DNA of 64,000 nt from Acidovorax sp. HDW3 (GCF_011303755.1 NZ_CP049885.1:3088247-3152246); one strand, 5' to 3'. Positions 45,453-55,293 are shown, numbered from the stretch's first letter. The notes: generated by a model from the sequence alone, not told the origin. Program-made: numbers and translations.

Positions 45453-46559
45453 TCAGATCCGCATGGGCATGACGACGTACTTGAAGCTCTGCTGCTCGGG
45501 GATGGTGAAGAGCACCGAGCTGTTGCCGTCCTGCAGCGCCAGCTGCACCATGTCCTGGCCCATGTTGGCCAGCACGTCGATGAGGTAGGTGACGTTGAAG
45601 CCAATCTCTATGCTCTCGCCGCCGTAGTCGATGTCGAGTTCGTCCTGCGCCTCTTCCTGCTCGGCGTTGGTGCTGGCCACGCGCAGGCTGCCCGGTTCGA
45701 TGTTCAGGCGCACGCCCTTGAACTTGTCGCTGGTCATGATGGCCGTGCGCTGCAGGCAGGCCAGCAGCGGCGCGCGCCCGAGGGTGATGGTGTTGTGGTG
45801 GTTGCGCGGGATGACGCGGTTGTAGTCGGGGAATTTGCCCTCGACCAATTTGGTCACGAACTCCATGCCGCCAAAGCTGAACTTGGCCTGGTTGTTGGCA
45901 AACTGCATTTCGATCGCGCCGTCGGCGTCGGAGAGCAGGCGCTGCAGCTCCAGCACCGTCTTGCGCGGCAGGATGACCTCTTGCTTGGGCACTTCGGCAT
46001 CGAGCTCGGCGCTGGCAAAGGCCAGGCGGTGGCCATCGGTGGCGACCAGGGACAGGGTTTTGCCCTCGGCGACGAACAAAATGCCGTTGAGGTAAAAGCG
46101 GATGTCCTGGATCGCCATGGCGAACGAGACTTGGCCCAGCAAGCGCTTGAGCGTCTTTTGCGGCACGCTGAACGCGGGGCCAAAGGCGGGCGACTCTTGC
46201 ACCAGCGGAAAGTCCTCGGCCGCCAGGGTTTGCAGCGTGAAGCGGCTTTTCCCGCCCTTCAAGATCAGCTTGGACTGGCTGCTCTCCAGGCTCACCGTCT
46301 GGTCGCTGGGCATGGTTTTCAGAATGTCGATCAGCTTGCGCGCGCCGACGGTGGTGCTGAAGTCGCCCACATCGCCGCCGAGCTCGGCCGTGGTGCGAAT
46401 CTGGATCTCCAGGTCGCTGGTGGTGAGCTGCAGCGCGTTGCCGGTCTTCTTGATCAGCACGTTGGCCAGGATCGGCATGGTGTGGCGGCGCTCGACGATG
46501 CCGCAGACGGCTTGCAGTACGGCAAGCACCTTGTCTTGGGTGGCCTTCAGGACAATCAT
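45453..46559 (-). CDS. dnaN: DNA polymerase III beta (sliding clamp)
   Basis: A 368-residue sliding clamp that encircles DNA and tethers polymerase III. All three clamp domains are present: MIVLKATQDKVLAVLQAVCGIVERRHTMPILANVL at the start, ILKGGKSRFTLQTLAAEDFP in domain I/II, and the C-terminus YVVMPMRI, whose MPMRI ending supports client-peptide binding. The position between dnaA and gyrB is the classic order. Confidence 0.98.
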   Translation of the reverse strand: MIVLKATQDKVLAVLQAVCGIVERRHTMPILANVLIKKTGNALQLTTSDLEIQIRTTAELGGDVGDFSTTVGARKLIDILKTMPSDQTVSLESSQSKLILKGGKSRFTLQTLAAEDFPLVQESPAFGPAFSVPQKTLKRLLGQVSFAMAIQDIRFYLNGILFVAEGKTLSLVATDGHRLAFASAELDAEVPKQEVILPRKTVLELQRLLSDADGAIEMQFANNQAKFSFGGMEFVTKLVEGKFPDYNRVIPRNHHNTITLGRAPLLACLQRTAIMTSDKFKGVRLNIEPGSLRVASTNAEQEEAQDELDIDYGGESIEIGFNVTYLIDVLANMGQDMVQLALQDGNSSVLFTIPEQQSFKYVVMPMRI

Positions 46560-46672
46560 GTCAACCTCTTGGATAGGGGGCAGTGGACGGGCGCTTGTAT
46601 TTTGATAGCAAGGCCGAAATGCTCAGCGTGCCATTGTGCCCGTTTGGTAGGAGATTTTGCCAACCCGGCGGG

Positions 46673-48106
46673 TCAGCCTTTGAGGGTTTGTTCCAGCACA
46701 TGCAGCTGCTGGTTCAGTTCGGTGTTGGTCTGGCGCTCGCCGGCCATCTTGCGCACCGCATGCAGCACCGTGGTGTGGTCGCGGCCGCCAAACAGCTCGC
46801 CGATCTCGGGCAGGCTTTTTTGCGTCAGCTCCTTGGCCAGGTACATGGCAATCTGGCGCGGGCGCGCAATGCTCGCCGGGCGCTTCTTGCTGTACATGTC
46901 GGCGACCTTGATCTTGTAGTAATCGGCCACCGTTTTCTGGATGTTTTCCACGCTGATCTGGCGGTTTTGGATACTGAGCAGGTCGCGCAGCGCCTCGCGC
47001 GCCAGCTGGATGGAGACTTCCTTCTGGTTGAAGCGCGAATAGGCCAGGATTTTGCGCAGCGCACCCTCTAACTCGCGCACGTTCGAGCGCACGTTCTTGG
47101 CGACGAAAAACGCCACCTCCTCGGGCATCTCGGCCTTTTCGGCGCGCGCCTTGTTGATCAGGATGGCCACGCGCATCTCCAGCTCGGGCGGCTCGATGGC
47201 CACCGTCAGCCCCGAGTCAAAGCGCGAGACCAGGCGCTCGTGGATGTTCGTCAGGCCCTTGGGGTAGGTGTCGGACGTCATCACGATGTGGCTCTTTTTG
47301 GCCAGCAGGGCCTCGAAGGCGTTGAAGAACTCTTCTTGCGTGCGGTCTTTGTTGGCAAAGAACTGCACATCGTCGATGAGCAGCAGATCGAGCGAGTGGT
47401 AGCGCGCCTTGAATTCGTCAAAAGTGCGCCTTTGGTACGACTTGACCACATCCGAGACGAACTGCTCGGCGTGGATGTAGAGAACCTTGGCGTCGGGGCG
47501 GTCGGCCAGCAGCTGGTTGCCAATGGCGTTCATCAAGTGCGTCTTGCCCAGGCCGACGCCGCCGTAGATGAACAACGGGTTGTACATATGGCCGGGCGAG
47601 CCCGCCACGTGCATCGCAGCCGAGCGTGCCATGCGGTTGGCCGAGCCCTCGACCAGGGTGTCGAAGGTCAGCGCTGTGTTCAGGCGCGGGCGTGGTGTGG
47701 TGGGGGCGGCTTCTTCGCTCACCGGGGTGGGGATCGGGTGGCTGGGGCCGTTGTCGTTCTCGCTCGTGGCCGAGGGTGGCTGGGGGCGCACCTGAGTACG
47801 CACCACGCTGGCGCGCTGAGCAATCGCTAACTCCACCACCACCGGTTGGCCGTACAGGCCCTCCAGCACGGCGGCGATGCGCTTGGCGTATTGGGTGCGA
47901 ATCCAGTCGAGCTTGAAACGGTTGGCCACCTGCAGCGTGACGCGGCTGAGGTCGGGCGCCACCTGCGCTGCCAGCGGCTTGATCCAGGTGTTGAACTGCT
48001 GCTCGGGCAGCTCTTGCGCCAGCTGCTCGACGCAGGCCAGCCACAGGCCCATGGCGGCGTCGCCATCATCGGGCAGGGGGGCGGGGGAGAGGGGTTCCTC
48101 GGTCAT
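46673..48106 (-). CDS. dnaA: Chromosomal replication initiator DnaA
   Basis: A 477-residue DnaA. Domain I is [25 protein letters not shown]; domain II is a Pro/Thr-rich linker; domain III has Walker [17 protein letters not shown] and Walker [14 protein letters not shown]; domain IV has the DNA-binding signature [15 protein letters not shown]. It melts oriC and regulates itself. A perfect DnaA box and a near match lie upstream of the ATG. The gene begins the dnaA-dnaN-gyrB cluster. Confidence 0.98.
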   Translation of the reverse strand: MTEEPLSPAPLPDDGDAAMGLWLACVEQLAQELPEQQFNTWIKPLAAQVAPDLSRVTLQVANRFKLDWIRTQYAKRIAAVLEGLYGQPVVVELAIAQRASVVRTQVRPQPPSATSENDNGPSHPIPTPVSEEAAPTTPRPRLNTALTFDTLVEGSANRMARSAAMHVAGSPGHMYNPLFIYGGVGLGKTHLMNAIGNQLLADRPDAKVLYIHAEQFVSDVVKSYQRRTFDEFKARYHSLDLLLIDDVQFFANKDRTQEEFFNAFEALLAKKSHIVMTSDTYPKGLTNIHERLVSRFDSGLTVAIEPPELEMRVAILINKARAEKAEMPEEVAFFVAKNVRSNVRELEGALRKILAYSRFNQKEVSIQLAREALRDLLSIQNRQISVENIQKTVADYYKIKVADMYSKKRPASIARPRQIAMYLAKELTQKSLPEIGELFGGRDHTTVLHAVRKMAGERQTNTELNQQLHVLEQTLKG

Positions 48107-48414
48107 GGCAAGGGTGTTTTTATTGTGGATAGGAGGAACAGAAAGGGCTGCGGATTTTAGCTTTTCAAGAGCTTATCCACAAGCGCGCCAGCAGGGCAGC
48201 GGGCGGGCGGGGGGCTATTGTCGTATCCTTATTGATCCCTGGGGGTATTGCAATGCACAATTGTCGGTGCGAGAATCGCAGGTTTCCCTGAATGTGTTCA
48301 GGGTGATATGACCCGGCTGATCGTTTGCTGCGTGGCAACACGCGGAGCGCAACCACACCGCCAGGGCGGCGCCGGGGCCGGCCAGCAACGACTGAACCCT
48401 CAAGGAACGACACC
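48107..48414. other. dnaA-rpmH intergenic region, candidate oriC
   Basis: A 308-base non-coding gap between the divergent dnaA and rpmH genes, the usual oriC location in proteobacteria. It holds one perfect DnaA box TTATCCACA (48173-48181) and CTATCCACA on the other strand (48124-48132). That is few for an origin, so it may be only the dnaA promoter. Confidence 0.55.
48173..48181 (+). promoter_or_regulatory. Perfect DnaA box
   Basis: TTATCCACA is the strong DnaA consensus, about 65 bases upstream of the dnaA start. Confidence 0.85.
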
Positions 48415-48549
48415 ATGAAACGTACTTACCAACCCTCCAAGACGCGCCGCGCCCGTACCCACGGTTTCCTGGTGCGCATGAAGACCAAGGGCGGCCGCGC
48501 CGTCATCAACGCACGCCGCGCCAAGGGCCGCAAGCGCCTGGCCGTCTAA
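48415..48549 (+). CDS. rpmH: 50S ribosomal protein L34
   Basis: A 44-residue, very basic ribosomal protein with the invariant pattern [49 protein letters not shown] before the ATG is the ribosome site. It is the first gene of the rpmH-rnpA-yidD-yidC operon. Confidence 0.98.
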   Translation: MKRTYQPSKTRRARTHGFLVRMKTKGGRAVINARRAKGRKRLAV

Positions 48550-48605
48550 TGGCCGCGCAGCCCGGTGGCCAGCCACCGGGTGTGCTGCCCGTGCAAGCTG
48601 CTGCC

Positions 48606-49028
48606 ATGCACAGGCTGAAAACGCGTGCACAGTTCCAGGCCGCCATGGCCGGGGGTGTGGTTTCCCGCACCGCGCATTTCGCCTTGCACCGCCTGGTATT
48701 GCCCGTGACAGAGCCCGGTTCCCTGCCTGATGCGCAGGGGCCGCAGGCTCTGTTTGGCGTTGCAGGTAGTGCCGGTGATCTGGGCGGTGTTTGGATGGGC
48801 GCCATGGCGCCCAAGCGCTGGGCGCGCCGCGCCGTCACGCGCAACGCCATCAAGCGCCAGGTCTATGCCCTGGCGGCTGAGCTGGCACCAGGGCAGCCGC
48901 CAGCGGCCTTCGTCGTGCGCCTGCGCCTGGCCTTTGACCGCAAGCAATACCCCAGCGCCTGGTCCGAGCCGCTGCGCCTGGCGGTGCGCGCCGAGCTGCA
49001 GCAACTGTGGGCGCGGGCCAAGCCATGA
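48606..49028 (+). CDS. rnpA: Ribonuclease P protein component
   Basis: A 140-residue RnpA, the protein partner of the RNase P ribozyme in tRNA 5' processing. MHRLKTRAQFQAAM and the RNR motif ARRAVTRNAIKRQ are clear. An in-frame ATG at 48549 overlaps the rpmH stop (TAATG) and would add 19 residues; I choose 48606, where family members begin. A moderate insert lies between VVSRTAHFALHR and GVWMGAM. The 3' end overlaps yidD. Confidence 0.9.
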   Translation: MHRLKTRAQFQAAMAGGVVSRTAHFALHRLVLPVTEPGSLPDAQGPQALFGVAGSAGDLGGVWMGAMAPKRWARRAVTRNAIKRQVYALAAELAPGQPPAAFVVRLRLAFDRKQYPSAWSEPLRLAVRAELQQLWARAKP

Positions 49029-49318
49029 TGCAGCGCCTGCTCATCACCCTGGTGCGCGGCTATCGGTTGCTGCTCAGCCCCTGGCTGGGCAGTGCCTGCC
49101 GCTTTGAGCCCACCTGTTCACAATACGCCCTGCAGGCGCTGGAGCAGCACGGCGCCGGCGCCGGCAGCTACCTGACCGCAGCGCGCCTGGCGCGCTGCCA
49201 TCCCTGGTGCGCGGGCGGGCTCGATCCCGTGCCGGCCACTGCGCCCCGGCTGTTCTCGCGCCTTGTTGGCCGGGGTCAGGCCGACTCTCAACCACCGTCC
49301 GCAAAGAAATCTTCATGA
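49025..49318 (+). CDS. yidD: Membrane protein insertion efficiency factor YidD
   Basis: A 97-residue YidD. LVRGYRLLLSPWLGSACRFEPTCSQYALQALEQHG and ARLARCHPWCAGGLDPVP are the family's core, with its conserved cysteines. It helps membrane-protein insertion by YidC. The ATG at 49025 overlaps the rnpA stop and the 3' end overlaps yidC by ATGA. Confidence 0.95.
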   Translation: MMQRLLITLVRGYRLLLSPWLGSACRFEPTCSQYALQALEQHGAGAGSYLTAARLARCHPWCAGGLDPVPATAPRLFSRLVGRGQADSQPPSAKKSS

Positions 49319-50991
49319 ACGATATTCGCCGAACCATCCTGTGGGTGATTTTTGGCTTTTCCATGGTTTTGCTGTGGGACAAATGGCAGGTGCACAACGG
49401 CCGCCATGCCACCTTCTTCCCTTCGCAGTCGGCCAGCCAGACCGCAGCGGGTCAGGCGCCAGCGACCACGGCCAATGACCTGCCCAGCGCTGCGTCCGCC
49501 CCGGCGGCTGGGCTGCCGACCCAAGCCCCTGCAGCCCCCGAGGCGCCGCGCGAGATCGTCAGCGTCAGCACCGACGTGCTGCGCCTGGGCTTTGACAGCC
49601 AGGGCGCCACGCTGGTGCACGCCGAGATGCTCAAGGAGCGCGACATGGCCGACAAGTCGCAGCCCTTCGTGTTGTTTGACGAAAACGGCCAGCACACCTA
49701 CCTGGCGCAGACCGGCCTGATCGGTGGTGCCTACCCGACGCACAAGACGCCGATGACGCTGCAGCCCGGCGCGCGCGCGCTCGCCGAGGGCGAGAACGAG
49801 CTGGCGCTGCGCTTTGAGTCGCCCGATCTGGGCGGCCTCAAGCTGGTGAAGGTGTTCACCCTGACGCGCGGTTCGTACGCCATTGGCGTGCGCCACGAGA
49901 TCGTCAACACCGGCAGCAGCCCGGTGAGCCCGCAGCTGTACCTGCAGCTGGTGCGTGATGGCAACAAGCCGGAGGGCGAATCCTCGTTCTACTCCACCTT
50001 TACCGGGCCGGCGGTCTATACCGAGGCCAAGAAGTACCAGAAGGTCGAGTTCAAGGCGATTGAAGAAGGCAAGGCCGACTTCGAGAAAAGCGCCAGCAAC
50101 GGCTACGTCGCCATGGTTCAGCATTACTTTGCCAGCGCCTGGCTGCTCGCCGATGGCGTGCAGCGCGAGCTGTTCATGCGCAAGGTTGATCAGAACCTGT
50201 ACGCCGTCGGCATGATCACCAGCGTGGGCGAAATCGCCCCCGGCCAGAGCAAGAACCTGGACGCGCGCCTGTTCGCCGGCCCGCAGGTGGAGAAAACGCT
50301 CGAAGCCCTGACCCCCGGCCTGGAGCTGGTCAAGGACTACGGCATGTTCACCATCCTGGCCAAGCCGCTGTACTGGCTGCTCGACAAAATTCACGGCGTG
50401 CTCGGCAACTGGGGCTGGTCCATCATCGGCCTGGTGCTGCTGCTCAAGATCGCCTTCTACTGGCTCAACGCCAAGGCCTACGCCAGCATGGCCAAGATGA
50501 AGGCCATCAACCCGCGCATCCAGGAGATGCGCGAGCGCCTCAAGGACAAGCCCCAGCAGATGCAGCAGGAGATGATGCGCATCTACCGCGAGGAAAAGGT
50601 CAACCCCATGGGCGGCTGCCTGCCCATCGTGATCCAGATCCCGGTGTTTATCGCCCTGTACTGGGTGCTGCTGTCCTCGGTCGAAATCCGCAACGCCCCC
50701 TGGATCGGCTGGGTGCAGGATCTGTCGGTGAAAGACCCGTACTTCATCCTGCCGCTCTTGATGACGCTGTCCTCGCTGCTGCAGACCGCGCTCAACCCCG
50801 CGCCGCCCGACCCGATGCAGGCCAAGATGATGTGGATCATGCCGCTGATGTTCAGCGTGATGTTCTTCTTCTTCCCCGCCGGCCTGGTGCTGTACTGGCT
50901 GACAAACAACATCCTGTCCATCGCCCAGCAGTGGCTCATCAACACCCGCATGGGCGTGCCGCCGCAGTTCAACCTGCCCAAGTTCCGCTAA
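49315..50991 (+). CDS. yidC: Membrane protein insertase YidC
   Basis: A 558-residue insertase. An N-terminal helix (MNDIRRTILWVIFGFSMVLLWDKW), a large periplasmic domain (to ~350), and the five-helix core with WGWSIIGLVLLLKIAFYWLNAKAY, MGGCLPIVIQIPVFIALYWVL and ILSIAQQWLIN. The basic residue of the core groove, Lys in LLLKIAFY, is expected to be functional. It inserts membrane proteins alone or with Sec. Translational coupling with yidD. Confidence 0.97.
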   Translation: MNDIRRTILWVIFGFSMVLLWDKWQVHNGRHATFFPSQSASQTAAGQAPATTANDLPSAASAPAAGLPTQAPAAPEAPREIVSVSTDVLRLGFDSQGATLVHAEMLKERDMADKSQPFVLFDENGQHTYLAQTGLIGGAYPTHKTPMTLQPGARALAEGENELALRFESPDLGGLKLVKVFTLTRGSYAIGVRHEIVNTGSSPVSPQLYLQLVRDGNKPEGESSFYSTFTGPAVYTEAKKYQKVEFKAIEEGKADFEKSASNGYVAMVQHYFASAWLLADGVQRELFMRKVDQNLYAVGMITSVGEIAPGQSKNLDARLFAGPQVEKTLEALTPGLELVKDYGMFTILAKPLYWLLDKIHGVLGNWGWSIIGLVLLLKIAFYWLNAKAYASMAKMKAINPRIQEMRERLKDKPQQMQQEMMRIYREEKVNPMGGCLPIVIQIPVFIALYWVLLSSVEIRNAPWIGWVQDLSVKDPYFILPLLMTLSSLLQTALNPAPPDPMQAKMMWIMPLMFSVMFFFFPAGLVLYWLTNNILSIAQQWLINTRMGVPPQFNLPKFR

Positions 50992-51010
50992 AAGCCTGGG
51001 GTAGCCCCGC

Positions 51011-51045
51011 CACAACGGCCACGCAAGTGGCCGTTGTGCTTTGTA
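51011..51045 (+). terminator. Hairpin terminator after yidC
   Basis: CACAACGGCCAC (51011-51022) pairs perfectly with GTGGCCGTTGTG (51027-51038) around a GCAA tetraloop, followed by CTTTGT. The T-tract is weak, so termination may be partial. Confidence 0.75.
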
Positions 51046-51050
51046 AGCAG

Positions 51051-51149
51051 CAAAAACCATAGCTGCTTGCGCTTGCCAGACAAGGGTTTGAGGTGGTTTT
51101 ATGCCTCAAACCATTGCTGAGCAAGCGCGAGCAGCTATCAAACTTGAAG
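51051..51149. repeat. Dispersed palindromic repeat, copy 13 (long form, overlaps open frame of mnmE)
   Basis: AAAAACCATAGCTGCTTGCG, centre GGGTTTGAGGTGGTTTTATG and CAAGCGCGAGCAGCTATC close it. Its centre matches copy 3, and its second half is in frame with mnmE. Confidence 0.8.
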
Positions 51150-51160
51150 ACATCGCCGCC

Positions 51161-52531
51161 ATGCTGACGCAGCACCAAGACCCCATCGCCGCCATCGCCA
51201 CCGCCCCCGGGCGCGGCGCCGTTGGCATCGTGCGCCTGTCCGGGCGCGGCCTGGCGCCGCTGGCGCAGGCGCTGTGCGGGCGGGCGCTGCAGCCGCGCCA
51301 GGCGCATTACCTGCCGTTTACCGACGCCCAGGGCCAGGCCATCGACCAGGGGCTGGCGCTGTTCTTTCCGGCGCCGCACAGCTACACCGGCGAAGACGTG
51401 CTCGAACTGCAGGCCCACGGCGGCCCGGTCGTGCTGCAGCTCTTGCTCGCGCGCTGCCTGGAGCTGGCGCCGGCGCTGCTGCCGCCGCTGCGCCTGGCGC
51501 AGCCGGGCGAATTCACGCAGCGCGCCTTTCTCAACGGCAAGATCGACCTGGCCCAGGCCGAGGCCATTGCCGACCTGATCGACGCCAGCACCAGCGCCGC
51601 TGCGCGCAGCGCCGCGCGCTCGCTCGGCGGCGCGTTCTCGCAGGAGATCGAGGGCCTGCGCGCCGCGCTCGTGCACCTGCGCATGTTGGTCGAGGCGACG
51701 CTGGACTTTCCCGAGGAGGACATCGACTTCCTGCGCCAGGCCGACGCGCGCGGCCAGCTCGCGCAGCTGCAAAGCCGCCTGGCCCAGGTGCTGCAGCACG
51801 CGCGCCAGGGGGCGCTGCTGCGCGAAGGCATCAAGGTGGTGATCGCCGGCCAGCCCAACGCCGGCAAAAGCTCGCTGCTCAACGCCCTGGCCGGCGCCGA
51901 GCTGGCCATCGTCACGCCCATTGCCGGCACCACGCGCGACAAGGTGCAGCAAACCATCCAGATCGAAGGCGTGCCGCTGCACGTGATTGACACCGCCGGC
52001 CTGCGCGAGAGCAGCGACGCGGTCGAGCAAATCGGCATCGAGCGCGCCTGGGACGCCATTGCCAGCGCCGACGCCGTGCTCTTTCTGCACGACCTCACGC
52101 GCACCCAGGCGCCCGACTACGCCGCTGCCGACGCCGCCATCGCCCAGCGCCTGCCCGCTGGCGTGCCCGTGATCGACTGCTGGAACAAAGCCGACGCTGC
52201 CGGCGTATCGGCGCTGGTAGCCGGGCTGGCGCTGTCAGCGCGCACCGGCGCCGGGCTCGATGCGCTGCGCCAGGAACTGCTGCGCCTGGCCGGCTGGCAA
52301 AACACGGCCGAGGGTTTGTACATCGCGCGCGCGCGCCACCTGCAGGCGCTGCAGGGCGTGGCCGCGCACCTGACACAGGCCGAGGCCGAGCTCGCCAGCA
52401 GCAGCCCGGCGCTGGACCTGCTGGCCGAGGAGCTGCGCCTGGCGCACAACCAGCTGTGCAGCATCACCGGTGAATTCAGCAGCGACGACCTGCTGGGCGA
52501 GATTTTTTCCAGCTTCTGCATTGGCAAATAG
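51161..52531 (+). CDS. mnmE: tRNA modification GTPase MnmE
   Basis: A 456-residue GTPase that, with MnmG, adds the 5-carboxymethylaminomethyl group to U34 of tRNA. The N-terminal tetrahydrofolate domain ([21 protein letters not shown]) leads to the G domain with [22 protein letters not shown] and NKAD, and the C-terminal FCIGK carries the conserved Cys. An in-frame ATG at 51101 would add 20 residues encoded by a dispersed repeat, so the ATG at 51161 ([12 protein letters not shown]) is preferred. Confidence 0.95.
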   Translation: MLTQHQDPIAAIATAPGRGAVGIVRLSGRGLAPLAQALCGRALQPRQAHYLPFTDAQGQAIDQGLALFFPAPHSYTGEDVLELQAHGGPVVLQLLLARCLELAPALLPPLRLAQPGEFTQRAFLNGKIDLAQAEAIADLIDASTSAAARSAARSLGGAFSQEIEGLRAALVHLRMLVEATLDFPEEDIDFLRQADARGQLAQLQSRLAQVLQHARQGALLREGIKVVIAGQPNAGKSSLLNALAGAELAIVTPIAGTTRDKVQQTIQIEGVPLHVIDTAGLRESSDAVEQIGIERAWDAIASADAVLFLHDLTRTQAPDYAAADAAIAQRLPAGVPVIDCWNKADAAGVSALVAGLALSARTGAGLDALRQELLRLAGWQNTAEGLYIARARHLQALQGVAAHLTQAEAELASSSPALDLLAEELRLAHNQLCSITGEFSSDDLLGEIFSSFCIGK

Positions 52532-52555
52532 CCGCAGCGCTGCGCAAGGCCGGAC

Positions 52556-53089
52556 TTAGCGCAGGGTGTAGTTAATCTGCGCCATCAACCCGGCATTGCC
52601 CAAAATATTGAGCTGCGCGCTCCAGTGGGGCGTGATCTGGTAGCCAATGGCGGGAATCGCCGTCAGTCCCCAGCCGCTTTTGTGATTGAACGGGATTTTC
52701 TTGTGGTACGGCTCTTTGTAGCCGTGAATCACGCCCGCCGTCACCTTGGCGTACAGGCCCGGCAGACTGTCCAGAGGCTGAAATTGCCAGCCGTAATAGG
52801 CATATTGGGTAAATTGCCCGAACGAATTGCTAAACAGTGCCAGGCCGGCAATATGGCGCGCGTCCAGGCGTTTTTCGGCCTGCACCAGCCAGACGTACGA
52901 ATGCTTCTCGTCGTCGGGCTCCCATTCGTTCTCTTTTTTGGCGTCCGAATAATGCAGGGTGTAGGGCGATAGGCCAAAAGTCCAGCCAGCCCAGTCCGAG
53001 GTGGAATTGTTGTTTTGGGCCGACGCAGCCGTGCCGAGCAGCAGCGCGCCCAAGACCAGGGCGTGGCGTGCAGAAAAAGGGTGGGACAT
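52556..53089 (-). CDS. PagP-like outer-membrane beta-barrel protein
   Basis: A 177-residue protein with a signal peptide (ALVLGALLLGTAASAQ) and the alternating pattern of a small outer-membrane barrel. WTFGLSPYTLHYSDAKKENEWEPDDEKHSYVWLVQAEKR, FSNSFGQFTQYAYYGWQFQP and GYQITPHWSAQLNILGNAGLMAQINYTLR end with a terminal aromatic-like barrel. It resembles proteobacterial proteins with PagP-like folds (lipid A palmitoyltransferase), but the catalytic His/Asp/Ser cannot be assigned confidently. Converges with mnmE. Confidence 0.6.
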   Translation of the reverse strand: MSHPFSARHALVLGALLLGTAASAQNNNSTSDWAGWTFGLSPYTLHYSDAKKENEWEPDDEKHSYVWLVQAEKRLDARHIAGLALFSNSFGQFTQYAYYGWQFQPLDSLPGLYAKVTAGVIHGYKEPYHKKIPFNHKSGWGLTAIPAIGYQITPHWSAQLNILGNAGLMAQINYTLR

Positions 53090-53216
53090 ATGAATTTGTC
53101 AAACAAAGCAAAGCAAAACGCCGCGCATTGTGCCTGCAATGCGTGACGGAGCAAGGTGTAATGGCTGGTAAGTCAGGCTTGTGTCAGCTGCATAACCCGG
53201 GTAGCTTTGGGTCACT

Positions 53217-53711
53217 ATGCTCGCTACCGCCCATTCCGCCCCCCAATACGATTTGCAGGGCCTGATCAAGGCCATTGCCGAGGCCAGCGCTGAAGACAGC
53301 CTCAATCCCAATATGCTCGCGCTCGCGCAGTGGGAGTTGCTCGCGCCCTATCTGCAGCCTTGCGTGCTCGCGCCCAGCCAGGTGCTGTTCACCCAGGGCA
53401 GCGCCGACCGCACCCTGTACCTGATCGAAAGCGGCAGCCTGAGCGTGCACTACGAGGACGAAAAAGCGCGCCTGCGCCTGGCCCTGGTGGCCGCTGGCTC
53501 GGTGGTGGGCGAGGGCGCATTCTTCTCGCACCGCCCGCGCAGCGCCACCGTGCAGGCCACGGCCGCGAGCAAGCTCTGGAGCCTGTCGGCACTGCGCATG
53601 GGCGAGCTCTCCAACCGCCAGCCGGCGATTGCCCTGGGCATTGCCATGGCTGCCGGCGCCGTGCTCGCCAAACGCTTGGGCAATCGGCGCCGGCGCATCG
53701 CGGCCACCTGA
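53217..53711 (+). CDS. Cyclic nucleotide-binding domain protein
   Basis: A 164-residue protein with a single cNMP-binding fold (about 35-140): VLFTQGSADRTLYLIESGSLSVHYEDEKARLRLALVAAGSVVGEGAFFSHRPRSATVQA. The GEGAFF segment corresponds to the phosphate-binding cassette (GE...R-S/A). It lacks a helix-turn-helix, so it is not a Crp-type regulator; it ends in basic GNRRRRIAAT. Role unknown, perhaps a sensor that partners with another protein. Confidence 0.82.
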   Translation: MLATAHSAPQYDLQGLIKAIAEASAEDSLNPNMLALAQWELLAPYLQPCVLAPSQVLFTQGSADRTLYLIESGSLSVHYEDEKARLRLALVAAGSVVGEGAFFSHRPRSATVQATAASKLWSLSALRMGELSNRQPAIALGIAMAAGAVLAKRLGNRRRRIAAT

Positions 53712-53775
53712 AACGCCGAAGGGGGCCACGGTACACTCGGGCGCAATTCGTTCGCGTTTCCGCTGAAAGCTAGGC

Positions 53776-54636
53776 ATGTCACTGTTCAGTTGGTTTTCCC
53801 GCAAGCCCGCGCCGCCCCCCGCGCGCCAGGCACCGCCCCAGCCCGTCCTTGGCGCCGACGCCACCGTCCCCCTGGCCCCAGGGCGCAGCGTGCCCCCGCC
53901 CGACCCGGCGGCCAACCGCAAAAATGAACGCATCGAACGCCGCGAACTGCTGTACCTGGTGGTGCGCGACGCCATGGTGCGCGCCAGCGTGCTCTCGAGC
54001 AGCTACAAATTCAAGGTGCTCTCACTGGACCAGCAGGGGCGCCAGTTCCTCATCATGATCGACCTGGCGCGCGAATACGGTGGCGACACCGCACGCCTGT
54101 CCGAGATCGAGGCCCTGGTGGCGCAAACCGCCAAGGCGCGTTTTGACATCCTCGTCACCGCCGTCTATTGGCGCATCAACGAACATGTGGCCGTGGGCCA
54201 GCCGCCGCGCAACGCCGGCGCCGGCAGTGCGCCCGCAGCCACGCCACACCTTATGCCCCGAGCGCAGCGCCCGGTGCGCCCGCCGCCGGCGCCCTTGGTG
54301 CCACCGGCACCACCGCCCGAACCCATGCTGCCGGTGCTGGGCGCACAGCCGAGTGCGCCGGCGCCGCTGGAGCCGGCATCGCTGCTGGCGCCGCGCAGCG
54401 GCGGGCGCTTTGACCCGATCGAGGCCGATGAGGTGGCCGCCTTCAAGCGCGCACTCTCGGCCAGCACGGCAGCCGCCCCGGCGGTGGCGCCGGCGCCCGG
54501 TGTGCCCGTGCGCTCCGGCCCGCGCTTTCCCAGCCCCCCACCGGCGGCAGCCACGGGGTTTGAAGACACCGAGCTGCCCGACGAGCAGCGCCACGACTCC
54601 GACCTGGGCCGCACCCAGTACGGCGAGTTGCAGTAA
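53776..54636 (+). CDS. Hypothetical protein with conserved N-terminal domain and Pro/Ala-rich linker
   Basis: A 286-residue protein I do not recognise. After MSLFSWFSRKPAPPPA (low complexity) comes a compact region (about 50-140) RIERRELLYLVVRDAMVRASVLSSSYKFKVLSLDQQGRQFLIMIDLAREYGGDTARLSEIEALVAQTAKARFDILVTAVYWRINEHVA that looks folded. The remainder is Pro/Ala-rich, and a C-terminal FEDTELPDEQRHDSDLGRTQYGELQ is acidic. The gene ends convergent to apt with an 8-bp stem between them. Confidence 0.65.
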   Translation: MSLFSWFSRKPAPPPARQAPPQPVLGADATVPLAPGRSVPPPDPAANRKNERIERRELLYLVVRDAMVRASVLSSSYKFKVLSLDQQGRQFLIMIDLAREYGGDTARLSEIEALVAQTAKARFDILVTAVYWRINEHVAVGQPPRNAGAGSAPAATPHLMPRAQRPVRPPPAPLVPPAPPPEPMLPVLGAQPSAPAPLEPASLLAPRSGGRFDPIEADEVAAFKRALSASTAAAPAVAPAPGVPVRSGPRFPSPPPAAATGFEDTELPDEQRHDSDLGRTQYGELQ

Positions 54637-54645
54637 TGGCGGGAG

Positions 54646-54673
54646 CGCCGGGCGCAGCGTTCAGTGCCCGGCG
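54646..54673. terminator. Convergent inverted repeat, possible terminator
   Basis: CGCCGGGC (54646-54653) pairs with GCCCGGCG (54666-54673) between the convergent ends of the hypothetical gene and apt, overlapping the apt stop. No T-tract, so its role is uncertain. Confidence 0.4.
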
Positions 54674-55215
54674 AAATCGACCAAGGTGAACAGCGGCAGG
54701 CCGCTGCTGCGCAGGCGCTGGGAGCCGCCGAGCTCGGGCAAATCGACAATCGCCGCGCCCTCGGTCACGCTGGCGCCGAGCTTTTCCAGCAGCTTCTTGC
54801 CCGCCATCATGGTGCCGCCGGTGGCGATCAGGTCGTCGATCAGCAGCACGCGGTCGCCGGCCTTGACGGCATCGGTGTGCAGCTCGACGGTGGCGCTGCC
54901 GTACTCCAGCTCGTAGGTTTCCTGCACCGTGGTGAACGGCAGCTTGCCCTTCTTGCGGATCGGCACAAACCCCAGGCCCAGCTCATAGGCCACGACCGAG
55001 CCGAGGATGAAGCCGCGCGCATCGAGCCCGGCCACCACGTCCGGGCGCAGCGCAGGCGTCATGTAACGGTGTACGAACGCATCGATCAGCACACGAAACA
55101 CCCTGGGGTCTTGCAGCAGCGGCGTGATGTCGCGGAACTGCACCCCCGGGGCGGGCCAGTCGGGCACGGTGCGGATGTGTTGGCGCAGATAGTCGGAGAC
55201 GCTCAGGGATAGCAT
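54661..55215 (-). CDS. apt: Adenine phosphoribosyltransferase
   Basis: A 184-residue phosphoribosyltransferase that salvages adenine to AMP with [37 protein letters not shown] is the family start; [10 protein letters not shown] and the PRPP loop [14 protein letters not shown] are intact. The ATG at 55215 is used, as the longer frame to 55239 adds only a hydrophobic tail. Confidence 0.95.
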   Translation of the reverse strand: MLSLSVSDYLRQHIRTVPDWPAPGVQFRDITPLLQDPRVFRVLIDAFVHRYMTPALRPDVVAGLDARGFILGSVVAYELGLGFVPIRKKGKLPFTTVQETYELEYGSATVELHTDAVKAGDRVLLIDDLIATGGTMMAGKKLLEKLGASVTEGAAIVDLPELGGSQRLRSSGLPLFTLVDFAGH

Positions 55216-55293
55216 GGTGAGGAAAACAAGGGAGGGCAAAAACGCCGACCAGTGTAATCACCCGTATGCTGCAGGGCGAGTGCTCTGCCCATA

